Assembly: GCA_964019425.1 (NCBI GenBank)
Contig: OZ025819.1
Location: forward strand, 310,001 to 374,000
Reading direction: 5' to 3'
Length of the DNA stretch: 64,000 nucleotides
Source of the DNA: Flectonema sp. DT1601
Taxonomy: Eukaryota; Euglenozoa; Diplonemea; Diplonemida; Diplonemidae
In this document: positions 18,424 through 27,724 of the stretch, one piece after another
How the letters are laid out: every line of letters starts with the position of its first letter
Position numbering within the stretch: the stretch's first letter is position 1
The notes under the pieces: generated by a model
What the model was told of the DNA's origin: nothing
The model's database searches: none
The model's input: the letters and a program-made list of their open reading frames with translations, nothing else
Made by a program: the position numbers and the translations under genes

Positions 18424-19788
18424 ATGAATAAACTCTTACGATTTGATGGAATCGTAAGGTGGATTCTAAGCTACTTAACTGTACATGAAAGATGGAGATG
18501 TGGTCTGGTTTGTGTACCTTTACGATCAGTTTTAAAAGGGGGAGGTGTTATAACACACATAACTGATACGATAGAAATTAATATCCTTACATCAATATTG
18601 CAACATGCTAAACTAAACACGTTAACTCAAAAATTCACGAATAGGAAAGCACCTTGTACAGCTATCTGTAAAGCCATTCAGGTAACGTGTTTTAGTTCGC
18701 TGAGAACACTCGAATTACGTGACATGGATTTCAATGACGAGTCAGTTGATATTTTATTAAAATCAGAATGTAAGCAGCCACTTGAATTGGTTCAGCTAAC
18801 GCTAAGAAATTGTTCAAATGCTCCGATTGATTTCTTTTTACAAAATTCTCCCAACATAAGAAGACTTGATCTACGAGGGAATCCTGTAAAGCTTGTAGTG
18901 GAATCACTCTTAAAGTACAGAGGTAAACATCTTGAATCCTTACTACTTGGATGGGATAGTGAGTTCTCATCCAATGATGGAGTTCATCTATCAGAGTCTT
19001 ACAGTGATGGCAGTGATATTCAAGCTCTTTTTCAACACTTATCAGAAACTTCAGGTCCAGGAATCACATCGTTTGGAATCCCTGGTTTCGTTTCTGTAAC
19101 CTATTCAGCCATGGCTATGTTGAATACTACTAATTTAACTTCAGTTGATTTGTGTTGTTGTCGATTTATAACTGATAATGCAATCGCACCTCTACTGCAA
19201 AACAACGGAGGTCTTGAGCACTTAAACCTTAGGGCTACTTCCATTACTGACATCTCACTTAGTAGGATAGCATCGTGTTGTCCAGAATTAAGATCAATAA
19301 ACGTATCATGCACCCCTGTGAGTAGTAGAGGTATAAAGGCGTTGACTTCTGGTTGTAAGAAAATAAAATGTTTAGATTTGTGTTATCCATCGATTGTTTC
19401 AACTGAAGCCCTTCAAGAAGCTTGTATAACATATGGCACCAATTTAGAAGTATTGGGAATTGGAGGTCTTCCGGTCACTAATTCTGATTTGATGTTTATA
19501 ACACAAACGTGTCCAAATATTCGAAGCTTAGGAATTGGTAGTTGTTCCCACTTGACGTCGTCTATTTGGACAGTTTTGTTGGGGTTGTCGAAGTTGACGC
19601 TTCTCATAGCTCATAACTTAGCCGTCGTAGACTGTGCCGCGATAACAAAATTAATTAGCAAAACAAAAATAAAAAATCTGGAATTGACTAACTCTTTCCC
19701 ACTCACTCCTGAAGAAGCTGTTTATTTCACAGAAACTTATCCGTTTGACTGGAAAGCTGATTGGGAATCTGTGTGGCCATTCTGGTAA
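18424..19788 (+). CDS. F-box / leucine-rich repeat protein (FBXL/AMN1-like)
   Basis: 454 aa; the ATG at 18424 follows the acceptor CCCCTTCTACAG. Residues 1-40 resemble an F-box (LRFDGIVRWILSYLTVHERWRCGLVC), then ten or so cysteine-containing LRRs of the FBXL type follow, with repeats such as LEHLNLRATSITDISLSRIA and LRSINVSCTPVSSRGIKAL. F-box proteins usually link substrates to Skp1-cullin ubiquitin ligases and LRRs choose the substrate. The C-terminus ends in a Trp-rich cap (DWKADWESVWPFW). The F-box is divergent, so AMN1-like LRR protein without Skp1 binding is an alternative. Confidence 0.82.
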   Translation: MNKLLRFDGIVRWILSYLTVHERWRCGLVCVPLRSVLKGGGVITHITDTIEINILTSILQHAKLNTLTQKFTNRKAPCTAICKAIQVTCFSSLRTLELRDMDFNDESVDILLKSECKQPLELVQLTLRNCSNAPIDFFLQNSPNIRRLDLRGNPVKLVVESLLKYRGKHLESLLLGWDSEFSSNDGVHLSESYSDGSDIQALFQHLSETSGPGITSFGIPGFVSVTYSAMAMLNTTNLTSVDLCCCRFITDNAIAPLLQNNGGLEHLNLRATSITDISLSRIASCCPELRSINVSCTPVSSRGIKALTSGCKKIKCLDLCYPSIVSTEALQEACITYGTNLEVLGIGGLPVTNSDLMFITQTCPNIRSLGIGSCSHLTSSIWTVLLGLSKLTLLIAHNLAVVDCAAITKLISKTKIKNLELTNSFPLTPEEAVYFTETYPFDWKADWESVWPFW

Positions 19789-20733
19789 ATGTGTTCATAA
19801 GGTTTTTTAGCCGCACGTTATCGAAAAAAAAAAAAAAAAAAAAGCTCAACAGAGGGACCCACATATTGAGCATCTTAAGACAGTGGTATTCCCCCGAGCA
19901 ACAGACCAGCGTTTATTAATAAGTTAGTGGGAATTATTTTCACACTTGAAAAACAGGTTCTGTTTTCTATTGGTTGAGAAATTTCATCCAAATATCCATT
20001 ATTTGAAAGGTGTGTTTGTCAATAGGCTGGAAGTTCTCGTATCAACACGTAACGAAAAATTTGACACTTGTGACTACTAAATATAAAAAAAAAACTTTAT
20101 TAAACAAAAAAATTGTATTCTCAACAGCTCCGGAATTCCTTTTTTTTTTTTTTTGGAGATTGAAAACACATAACCTATAACTGCAGTGAGCCATAATCAA
20201 AGAGAACTTATCGATGACAGATCCGAGGGGAGGGCCATCTTGTTCTGAGAACTGTATTTTATTTTTGATTAACATAACTGCATACGTTTGCCAGATACAA
20301 TAATAATAAAAAAAATTAATTTTATATTTATGCCCAGCGAACCCGTTGTTCGGAAATGATGTATGCGCTAGCTCATCTGCCTAAGCTCACGTTATTTTTT
20401 TTATTTATTTTTTTTTTAAATAATTCTTTTTTATTATTTTTCTTAAATTTACGCTTAACCAAGAAACTAGTCGAGGTGGAATATTTATTTTGACCACTTC
20501 GCATAGCATGATCGCATCGGCGTTGTTTCACTGACGAGCGTTTTTTATTAGATGTAAAAAAAGGTTCTACTCAGCAATTCTAATTGGGTGGGCATCCTTT
20601 TTTTCAAAAAAAAAAAAAAAAAAAAGAAAATCCAACGTTTTACTAATTACACAATTTCCACCAGAAACTATTTTTTTCTTTTGCTTTCTGAAACATTTAA
20701 AAAGTGATTCAGTGGTGCTTAAGAACTTAGAAT

Positions 20734-20753
20734 GGACTGTTTTTGAGCAGTCC
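20734..20753 (+). terminator. Hairpin followed by a long T-run
   Basis: GGACTG (20734-20739) pairs with CAGTCC (20748-20753) across an 8-nt loop, then CTTG and about 20 T. It has the form of a hairpin-plus-T terminator or a 3'-end signal; function is inference. Confidence 0.35.
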
Positions 20754-20802
20754 CTTGTTTTTTTTTTTTTTTTTTTTTGTTTTTTTATTGTTCACCTGTG
20801 TG

Positions 20803-20845
20803 GTGACAACGGATTGACCTTCGGCTGTTTCAATCCTTAAGTCAC
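20803..20845 (+). ncRNA. Two-tier hairpin
   Basis: GTGAC (20803-20807) pairs with GTCAC (20841-20845), and inside it GGATTGA (20811-20817) pairs with TCAATCC (20830-20836). A T-rich tract follows. No known family. Confidence 0.35.
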
Positions 20846-21893
20846 ATTTTCTTTTTTTCACGTTTTCTTTCCCTTATTTGACTTTTTTATTATACAATTT
20901 AGGCAGAAAGTGGGTACGAACTAAAAAATCTGATTTATTTATATTATTTTTATGTTCGGTCATTGTTGGCTTACCAACCACTATATAAATAAGAATTGTT
21001 TTATTGGAAATTGTGTGCTCAACACACTTTTATAACAATCGATAAGTACTCTTCTAGAGTTGCTCTTTTCGAAGGGGAATGATGAGGAAATAAAAAGACT
21101 TCACTTTCAACTATTTGATGCCTTGTTTACGTGGAATATGTAGTATTAGTTAGCAGCAGTCATTTCAGTTGATGATATGTAGACTTTTCCTTTGGTATAA
21201 ACAGAAATAACAACGCTTAAAAGCTGCCGTTTTTTTTTTTTTTTTTTTCTGGGTGAGATTGCTATCAAAAGTAATGAACCGATGCTGAGTACGGCGTCGC
21301 GAATTATTTTACTCTCTTCCGCTTTTTTTTTTTTTTTTTTTTTTTTTTGGGGCTTTTTTCTCTTTTCATGTTCGTTAGTGGAACCTAAAAGGCACCACAT
21401 TTGTGACAGAAATTGCTTACCAACCACTTGATTTAACACAATTAGTGATGAAGCTGTAGGACACACGAATATTTACTAATTTCTTTCCGACAAAAAAATC
21501 GTTGTTGTTCTATATGAAATAAAGTCTTTTTTAATTTTAAAAAAAAAAAAAAAAATGAATGAATGAACAAATTCTTTTTCTTGCCTTCGCTCGAGTAGGC
21601 TGTGAGCAAATAAAGTGAAACGAAATATTCCCCATCCACCGTGGTTGCGTTCTTGCGTTCTTTTTTTAGTATTTTTTTTTTTTCTTCTTATTCTTTTTTT
21701 ATCTAATTGTTCATGTTATTTATAGCATTATTTTATCTAATGTCTCTCTCTTCTGTGGACAGAGAACAAAAATAACAAAACAAGAATTACAAGTGAAAAT
21801 AATTACATAGAATGGTTATGCTTTACTTTGCGGCTGCGATCAACAACATATAAGGCTTATCTAATTTTTTTAAAATTTTTTTTGCACCAAGAT

Positions 21894-22000
21894 GTTATCT
21901 ATTTCCCTGTACGTCAGTGTAACTGCTTCCTTGCATTAATCTGCAGGTGGGTCTAGAGCTGCGATCAACGTAATATAAAGTATTTCTGAATGGTTTTTTT
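21894..22000 (+). ncRNA. Bipartite stem-loop element, degraded copy 5, with a partial copy just upstream
   Basis: It begins GCACC and ends TTTCTGAATGGTTTTTTTT, matching the boundaries of copies 1 and 4, and contains GCTGCGATCAAC shared with the partial copy at 21829-21865 (which ends GGCTTATCTAA). The first hairpin is lost. It lies far from any recognised gene. Confidence 0.45.
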
Positions 22001-22449
22001 TTCCCCTCCTTTTTTTTTTTTTTTTGTTGTATTTTGGAAACCGATGTTTCCCGAATATGGATTTTTCGTAATTTTTATTCTTAATTTTATTTTTATGTTA
22101 TGCGATAAGAAAAGCAACTGCAATGTGGTCGGTTTTTTTTTTTTTTTTTTTTTTTTCCCCTTTCCCTCCGTTCTGTTTTTTTCATTATTTATTTTATCAT
22201 ACTTTTGAATTTATATATTGTTTCAAATGGAATTTCTTTTTTTTTTTTTTTTGACGTAGTTTCCTGGTAATCGGTTCCGCAGAGTTATACAGAACAGCAG
22301 AACAATTTAATGTTTTCACTATCTTATTTTTCTCGAATGCATTTTTTTTAAAATAAAAGTTTCTTAGAAATGAAGGAGAGAAGAAAAAAAAGAAGTAAAC
22401 AATCATTTTTTTTTTTTTTTTTTTTTGCAAGTACAGCGAATATGATTAT

Positions 22450-22590
22450 ATGCTGACCCGTCCTGGCGAGATGGACATTAAAAAATCAGTTTTTGGAATG
22501 AAGTCCCCGAAACATACTGATGAAGGAGTAAGGGATGAAATAATTCTTTGTGTGTTAAATGAAAACAGTATATTTTTTTTTTTATCTTGA
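22450..22590 (+). CDS. Possible 46-aa ORF after a T-run/AG acceptor
   Basis: A T-run of about 20 followed by GCAAG precedes this ATG by about 20 bases, the usual start context here. The frame reads MLTRPGEMDIKKSVFGMKSP and goes on with charged residues before running into a T-run encoding Phe. It may be a first exon, a relic, or chance. No homology recognised. Confidence 0.25.
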   Translation: MLTRPGEMDIKKSVFGMKSPKHTDEGVRDEIILCVLNENSIFFFLS

Positions 22591-23211
22591 TTTGGTGCAC
22601 TATTTTATACTCATTTAGTTTTTTATACGTAGCTGTTTTTTTTTATATGACTTGGCTTTTATGTCAGACATAAGTTAATCGTTTTTTTTCTTTTTTCGGG
22701 ATAAGCTTCGATTAAGCCACCCATTGGGTACCCATTCCCAATACTTTTAAAAGGCATTCAAGGCTGGGCTTGGTTTATGTTATTTTTCTTTTTTTTTTTT
22801 TAAATTGTGTCCATCATACTTGTGGTATAAATGTTTTTTTTTTTTTTTTTTTTTTTTTTTATACATATCTCCGTTGTCCTTGTGTTGTAGTTTGAGCATA
22901 AGTTCTCGATCACTGGCATATGTGGTTGTTTGTTTTTGCTGTCAAACTCCCTTCATTTCACGTTGAAGAACGTCGTGGTTGTGCCATTTCGTCAGCTATC
23001 CCATAGACTATGATATAGTACTTGATTTCACAGTATCTCCCCCCCCCCTTTCTTCAGTTATAACGATTCATGTCTAATTTGTTGCGTGTTAACCTTGATT
23101 TATTTATCCAAGTCCCCTTTCTATTTGATTTGTTTGTTTAGTCGAAACTATTTTTTTTTTTATTTTAAAAAATCTCTTGATACCCTCAATTCTCCAATCA
23201 GCCAACAGAAC

Positions 23212-23994
23212 ATGCCAATATTGGTAAGCGGAGCAGGTGGGAAACCCGCAGGAAAAGACCTCCCTGGAGACGACATCGATGATGACATTGATTTTGACAA
23301 CGTCGATTCAGTAATTCCTTTGAACTACACCTACAGAAAGACTGATGGAACTGAAGCTGTTGAAGTGTTCGAATTTACGATTTCTGACATGAAAAAAGCT
23401 GTGTTAGAGGCTTCTGTATTCGCTCCACTTGCACTGATACCCCCAGCAAGAGTAGCAAAGAAAATGTTAAATGACATGGACATTCCTTATTCCTTAGGAC
23501 AGTTAACAAAACACTCAAGAGACGGTAGATTAGACATAGTAAGATTATTACTAGCTGCTGGTATCAGAGACCATGGAAGTCACAGAACTTTTGGTCGCAA
23601 CAGCTACTCATACGCTGCTCAATTTAATAGAGTTGAAGTGTGCCAAGAACTGATGAAGTATGGCAGCGATCCTTTTGAAGTTGATTCTCGGGGTAGACCT
23701 CCACTGTTCTATGCAGCACTCAATGGATCGATGGATACTTGCAGACAATTACTAAAACTCGGTGCTGACGTTGATCAACGTGACGAAGATGGTTACACGG
23801 CTTTGATATTTGCCTCCCAACACGGAAGACTAGACACCTGCATTCTCATGATAGAGATGGGTGCTAATCCGAAAGCTACCGGCTACGACAACATGGATGC
23901 AATGAAGTTCGCACAGCGACAAGAAAAATCTCGCGTTCTTAGAAAGTATCTTAAGGGTGTTTTAAAAGAAGGGAAGTTGAAGAAGAAAAAATAA
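23212..23994 (+). CDS. Ankyrin-repeat protein (260 aa)
   Basis: Start at 23212 follows the acceptor GCCAACAG; the in-frame ORF upstream to 23086 crosses that acceptor. An acidic N-terminal segment (DDIDDDIDFDNVD) and an unassigned domain are followed by about four ankyrin repeats from residue 105: SRDGRLDIVRLLLAAG, NRVEVCQELMKYGSDPF, GRPPLFYAALNGSMDTCRQL and GYTALIFASQHGRLDTCILM. The C-terminus is basic (KEGKLKKKK). Ankyrin repeats mediate protein binding; the partner is unknown. Confidence 0.9.
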   Translation: MPILVSGAGGKPAGKDLPGDDIDDDIDFDNVDSVIPLNYTYRKTDGTEAVEVFEFTISDMKKAVLEASVFAPLALIPPARVAKKMLNDMDIPYSLGQLTKHSRDGRLDIVRLLLAAGIRDHGSHRTFGRNSYSYAAQFNRVEVCQELMKYGSDPFEVDSRGRPPLFYAALNGSMDTCRQLLKLGADVDQRDEDGYTALIFASQHGRLDTCILMIEMGANPKATGYDNMDAMKFAQRQEKSRVLRKYLKGVLKEGKLKKKK

Positions 23995-24390
23995 TATGTC
24001 AGTATGAACAAACATACGAGTAACACAAATTAGGAAGAAGAAGAAGGAAAAAAAAAAAAAAAAAACTAACTATCCAAAGCAAACAGAAGCTCATAATAAC
24101 TGCATCACGGAAAGAAAAAAATAAATAAATATAAATATAAAATATAAAGTACTAACTTATGGTAGTTGGCCAACAGCTTTTTTAAAAAAGCTATTCCTAC
24201 ATCACAACAATGGTTTTTTTTTTTTTTCTTTCTTCTTCTTGAAGATGACTATACAATAGTTGATTCTCATTGTTTTTTTTACAAAAAAGTACACAGGAAA
24301 CACTCATGGCTTAGAAGAAGATGCATGCTTTGCTGACAAGTGACAAAACAATTACATTTTATTAAAATTAGTACATCACAGAACTTTAAC
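23995..24390. other. Spacer with a perfect palindrome
   Basis: No gene. Contains the palindrome AGCTTTTTTAAAAAAGCT (about 24174-24191) and A/T runs. A CATCACAG acceptor lies shortly before the next ATG. Confidence 0.6.
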
Positions 24391-26100
24391 ATGCCAAGAC
24401 GTTCTTCTCTACAAGATGCTTCTTTAGTTCGAAACAACGTAGCAGAACTTTTAGCAAAGAATTCAGAAACTCCAACCTCATCATACATTGAGTGGGTTCG
24501 AATTAATAGCACGCCAAGAGTCAGATCAGGGATGAAAGGATGGTATTCGTTATTAGTTAGTGATGCTGGATCTATAAGAAAGGAAGTGGCGATTCGATTT
24601 TTTACCGAATTGACTGAACTGATAACCGGAGAAGGAGATGCCAAAGTCGAAACCGTGTTGAAGATGATTCACAGTAACTGGAAACACATACCTTATAAAA
24701 TACCAACTCTGACAACTGATATTCCAAATCCAATGTTTTCACGAAAACTTTCAAGAAGAACATCAGATTTTTTTGATGCTCCCACGACTACTACAAAACG
24801 ATACGAAGCTGCTGCCATTCCAAAACACATTTTCTACATCTTTTGCTTACGAATTCTTGACAGCTGCATTGAAGAACATGAGCGACCTCTCTATGATGAG
24901 TTTGTTTGTGGAAGTGATTTCCAAGATGCTATCTTATTGTCAAACCCTATTGACGGTACTCGAGTTGACAGATGGCTTGATGATGATCACGTAGATGAAG
25001 TTACTCAAATTATAAAACAAAAGGGATGCATACCTCGAAAGCTATCTCAAATGACTAGTTCTGTAAACATGAGACGTCAATCAACTCTTCAACACGGTGG
25101 TAGGAGAAAGAGTAGACAGGTTGTTAGGCGAAAATCAAAATTAAATTTTTCAGGAAATTTAAACACGTCGTCAACAGCAAACGTGGATATCCCGATCTCA
25201 ATGCAGCTACCAGACGGGGGAATTGAAATAACAACAAACTCAATTGATGAGCTTCTTGAAGGTTTATACAACGAATTCATCGTTGTTGCTCAAAGGACAA
25301 GTCAACAACAGCAGCTTTCTTTTTTATCATCTTTCGATGAGTGTCGCATTCGTGTTCATACTGAATACTGTGAACTTTTATATCGTTCTCAAATACTGGA
25401 AGACTATGAAAGAGAGAACATTCATCGAAGTCAAGAATTGTCTCACAGTAATCTTCAAAAATCAAACAACGAATTCATCAGAATTTATAATCAACATCAA
25501 TACATTAAGATGAGCTCTTCACCTCCAAAGTGGTGGAAGCCAAACATCGAGAAGGTAATAAAAAAGTCTTACGCTCTAAAAAACACCACACCAATCCACA
25601 GAGAGAAGATACACAACAGCTGTAGTGGTGCTTTGCGAGACTTATTACGGAGTTCGTGTTTTCCTCTTGACAGACGGAAAAAGACGCAAAAATCATCGTT
25701 GATCAAAGATGCTATGAAGAGGGGTGTTGGAAACCGTCTATTAAGAAGACCAATACCGTGCTCCGTCAAAAGACTTGAGTTGGCTGTCGATAATTCTACG
25801 AAGATGATTCCTAATCAGTCAGATTTGTTAAGAAGTCCAACAGAGTCATTCAGTAATTTAAATACAACTGTTTCTTCACTTCATTGGAGTATTTCTTCTA
25901 ACTCATCTTCTGCTGAAGATCGTATTCTTAGATTGGCGCTGATGGATTCGGATGTAGAATCAGGAATTCAAGTGTCTAACAGAAACCGTGTCTTGTCATC
26001 AAGTAGAAAACCCTGTTCACTTCAACCTCCACTACTGATGAGTGTTCAAGATATCTGTGGTATGCCTTATGCCACTACATCTCCTCTTTGGATGAGATAA
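24391..26100 (+). CDS. Large protein of unknown function (569 aa)
   Basis: Start at 24391 (MPRRSSLQDASLV) follows the acceptor ACATCACAG by about ten bases. The N-terminal 200 residues look folded and helical (IRKEVAIRFFTELTELI; KHIFYIFCLRILDSC). A basic Ser/Arg linker (RRQSTLQHGGRRKSRQVVRR) separates a second helical part with Gln-rich and Glu-rich stretches (residues 300-390). The C-terminal 180 residues are basic and Ser-rich, probably disordered. The RRxS-type sites in the linker are possible kinase targets. I do not recognise the family. Confidence 0.72.
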   Translation: MPRRSSLQDASLVRNNVAELLAKNSETPTSSYIEWVRINSTPRVRSGMKGWYSLLVSDAGSIRKEVAIRFFTELTELITGEGDAKVETVLKMIHSNWKHIPYKIPTLTTDIPNPMFSRKLSRRTSDFFDAPTTTTKRYEAAAIPKHIFYIFCLRILDSCIEEHERPLYDEFVCGSDFQDAILLSNPIDGTRVDRWLDDDHVDEVTQIIKQKGCIPRKLSQMTSSVNMRRQSTLQHGGRRKSRQVVRRKSKLNFSGNLNTSSTANVDIPISMQLPDGGIEITTNSIDELLEGLYNEFIVVAQRTSQQQQLSFLSSFDECRIRVHTEYCELLYRSQILEDYERENIHRSQELSHSNLQKSNNEFIRIYNQHQYIKMSSSPPKWWKPNIEKVIKKSYALKNTTPIHREKIHNSCSGALRDLLRSSCFPLDRRKKTQKSSLIKDAMKRGVGNRLLRRPIPCSVKRLELAVDNSTKMIPNQSDLLRSPTESFSNLNTTVSSLHWSISSNSSSAEDRILRLALMDSDVESGIQVSNRNRVLSSSRKPCSLQPPLLMSVQDICGMPYATTSPLWMR

Positions 26101-26425
26101 TGTATGTACCGAAAACATCGTCGATCATCGTTACTTCGTTTTTTTCTTTCTTCTCCTCTAATATTATTTCGTTACTTATAACCGTTAATACGCTTTCATG
26201 ATTGCTTATGGAATGCTGAAACGGAAATTTTAAGTTTTATGGTTTTTTTTTTTTAAATATCTTTTGCCATTTACACTTTTTTATCAACTTCTTTTTTTTT
26301 TTTTTTTTTTCGTTCAAAAAAAAAACGACATTTTCATGTATCATTTTTTATGATGTTGAACTATCTTAGTAGAGTATCACATAATTATGAAAGGTTTACT
26401 TTTCCAATTCAGGTAATTAATAAAC
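26101..26425. other. Spacer
   Basis: T-runs and A-runs only; CAATTCAG near 26412 is the acceptor for the complex I gene. Confidence 0.6.
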
Positions 26426-27407
26426 ATGAAGCGGTTGTTCCGGGCAACTACCAGAGGGTTGCAGAAAAGAGGATATTCGGTCCCTTGGCCTAACGTATGT
26501 AATTTATTTTTTGGAGTGTTGCTTTCTATGTGAAGAAGATTGAAAAAAAAACAACAACAACAATAACAGCATGTAAACACACCACAAGACAACGAACGAG
26601 TACCATGGGACTTTTCTGAGGCAAGCTATGCAGAAATTAAAACTATTTTAGCAAAGTTTCCTGAAACACACAGAGAGAGTGGTGTAATGCCGTTACTTCA
26701 TTTGGCTCAGTGGCAAAACGGTGGATGGATTCCTGTCTCTGCGATGAATAAGATTGCTCAGATTTGTGAGGTTCCTCCAGTGAGAGTGTACGAGACAGTA
26801 ACCTTTTATGCAATGTTTAACCGAAGACCTGTTGGTGACTTTCACGTTCAATTTTGCGTCACAACCCCGTGCATGATTGTTGGCAGTGACGAACTAATTC
26901 AAATCGGTCTGAAACATGCTGGAGTTGATAGATTTAATAAAACAGTAACTGATGGTATCAAATCTATAACCTTTGGAGAGATGGAGTGTATGGGATGTTG
27001 TGTTAACGCTCCTATGGTTGTTGTATCTGACTACAGGTTTGTATTTCAATCACCTTGACATAAGACAACTTACATATCGTTTAAATAATAATAAATAACA
27101 GCCAAGCTCCAAAATTCTCTTATGATTACTACGAAGACTTGACTCCAGATTCACTATGCGAACTTATCGACGCTTTGAAGAATGATAAGAGAGATACCAT
27201 CCCTCTCGGATCACAGGCAGGTCGTCAGTTTTCCGCACCTCTCGGAGGAAAGACTTGTTTAATCGGAGAGCCATCTGGTCCATTTTGCAGGTATGATAAT
27301 TATTCTATTGATGTAAACAGGGCAATGCTATTTAGTGGTTTATGTAAAAAAAATATTTTCATAACAACAGGGACCTGGATGCCCCGAAGGAAGAGCCAAA
27401 GAACTAG
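26426..27407 (+). CDS. NDUFV2: NADH:ubiquinone oxidoreductase 24-kDa subunit (NDUFV2/NuoE), four exons
   Basis: Exons 26426-26494, 26570-27036, 27102-27290 and 27371-27407; introns of 75, 65 and 80 nt begin GTATGT, GTTTGT and GTATGA and all end ACAG. The joined product is 253 aa. The first exon encodes an Arg-rich presequence (MKRLFRATTRGLQKRGYS) expected to target mitochondria. The [2Fe-2S] ligands are complete: Cys119-x4-Cys124 (CVTTPC) and Cys163-x3-Cys167 (CMGCC), followed by the conserved VNAPM. This subunit carries the N1a cluster in the NADH-oxidising arm of complex I. Frame and phase are preserved at every junction, so the gene looks intact. Confidence 0.95.
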
Positions 27408-27584
27408 TTCGCTACGAAAATCGATCTGCATAAAAAATAAATAAAAAATAAAAATATGTTTCTACTGTTTGTTGCTTTACGAGTCCAGCCTAAATCGGCT
27501 TTAAAAAATTAGTGTGTGGCAGTGTGTTGTCCAAAGGCAACGCTGTCCTGGAATCTTTTATTTTTTAGTGTTTCGTTTTTCTTC

Positions 27585-27598
27585 CCCGACTCGTCGGG
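27585..27598 (+). terminator. GC-rich hairpin closing on GGGTTTT after NDUFV2
   Basis: CCCGA-CTCG-TCGGG followed by TTTT, about 180 bases after the stop. A weaker hairpin (AGCC-TAAATC-GGCT) lies at about 27487-27500. The upstream TTTAGTGTTT is also seen before the hairpin after RPB2. A 3'-end or processing role is inference. Confidence 0.4.
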
Positions 27599-27724
27599 TT
27601 TTCTGTATATGTTGGGATCTAAACAACCACGAGATGGGCGGCATTGGATCGCACCAGAAGTCATCATTATCATTGCGTTGCAAACACTTATCATATTTCT
27701 TACAGCAGCACCACGAAATTGATA

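Larger units (their letters stand above)
19789..23211. other. Gene-poor region, 3.4 kb
   Basis: Dominated by A/T homopolymers. No full-length gene is visible. It holds two clear hairpins (20734-20753 and 20803-20845), one degraded and one partial bipartite element (21829-22000) and a possible 46-codon ORF (22450-22590). No tRNA or snRNA was recognised. The region ends with a pyrimidine-rich tract and GCCAACAG acceptor for the ankyrin gene. Confidence 0.6.

Noticed and set aside
20531-20560. Hammerhead-like CTGACGAG core
   Set aside because: No matching stem II and no GAAA partner at the right distance; the same is true of CTGATGA at 22516.
27644-27724. 27-29 residue N-terminal extension of the GH3 genes
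   Set aside because: It crosses the TTTCTTACAG acceptor and would bury the clear signal peptide that starts at the downstream ATG.
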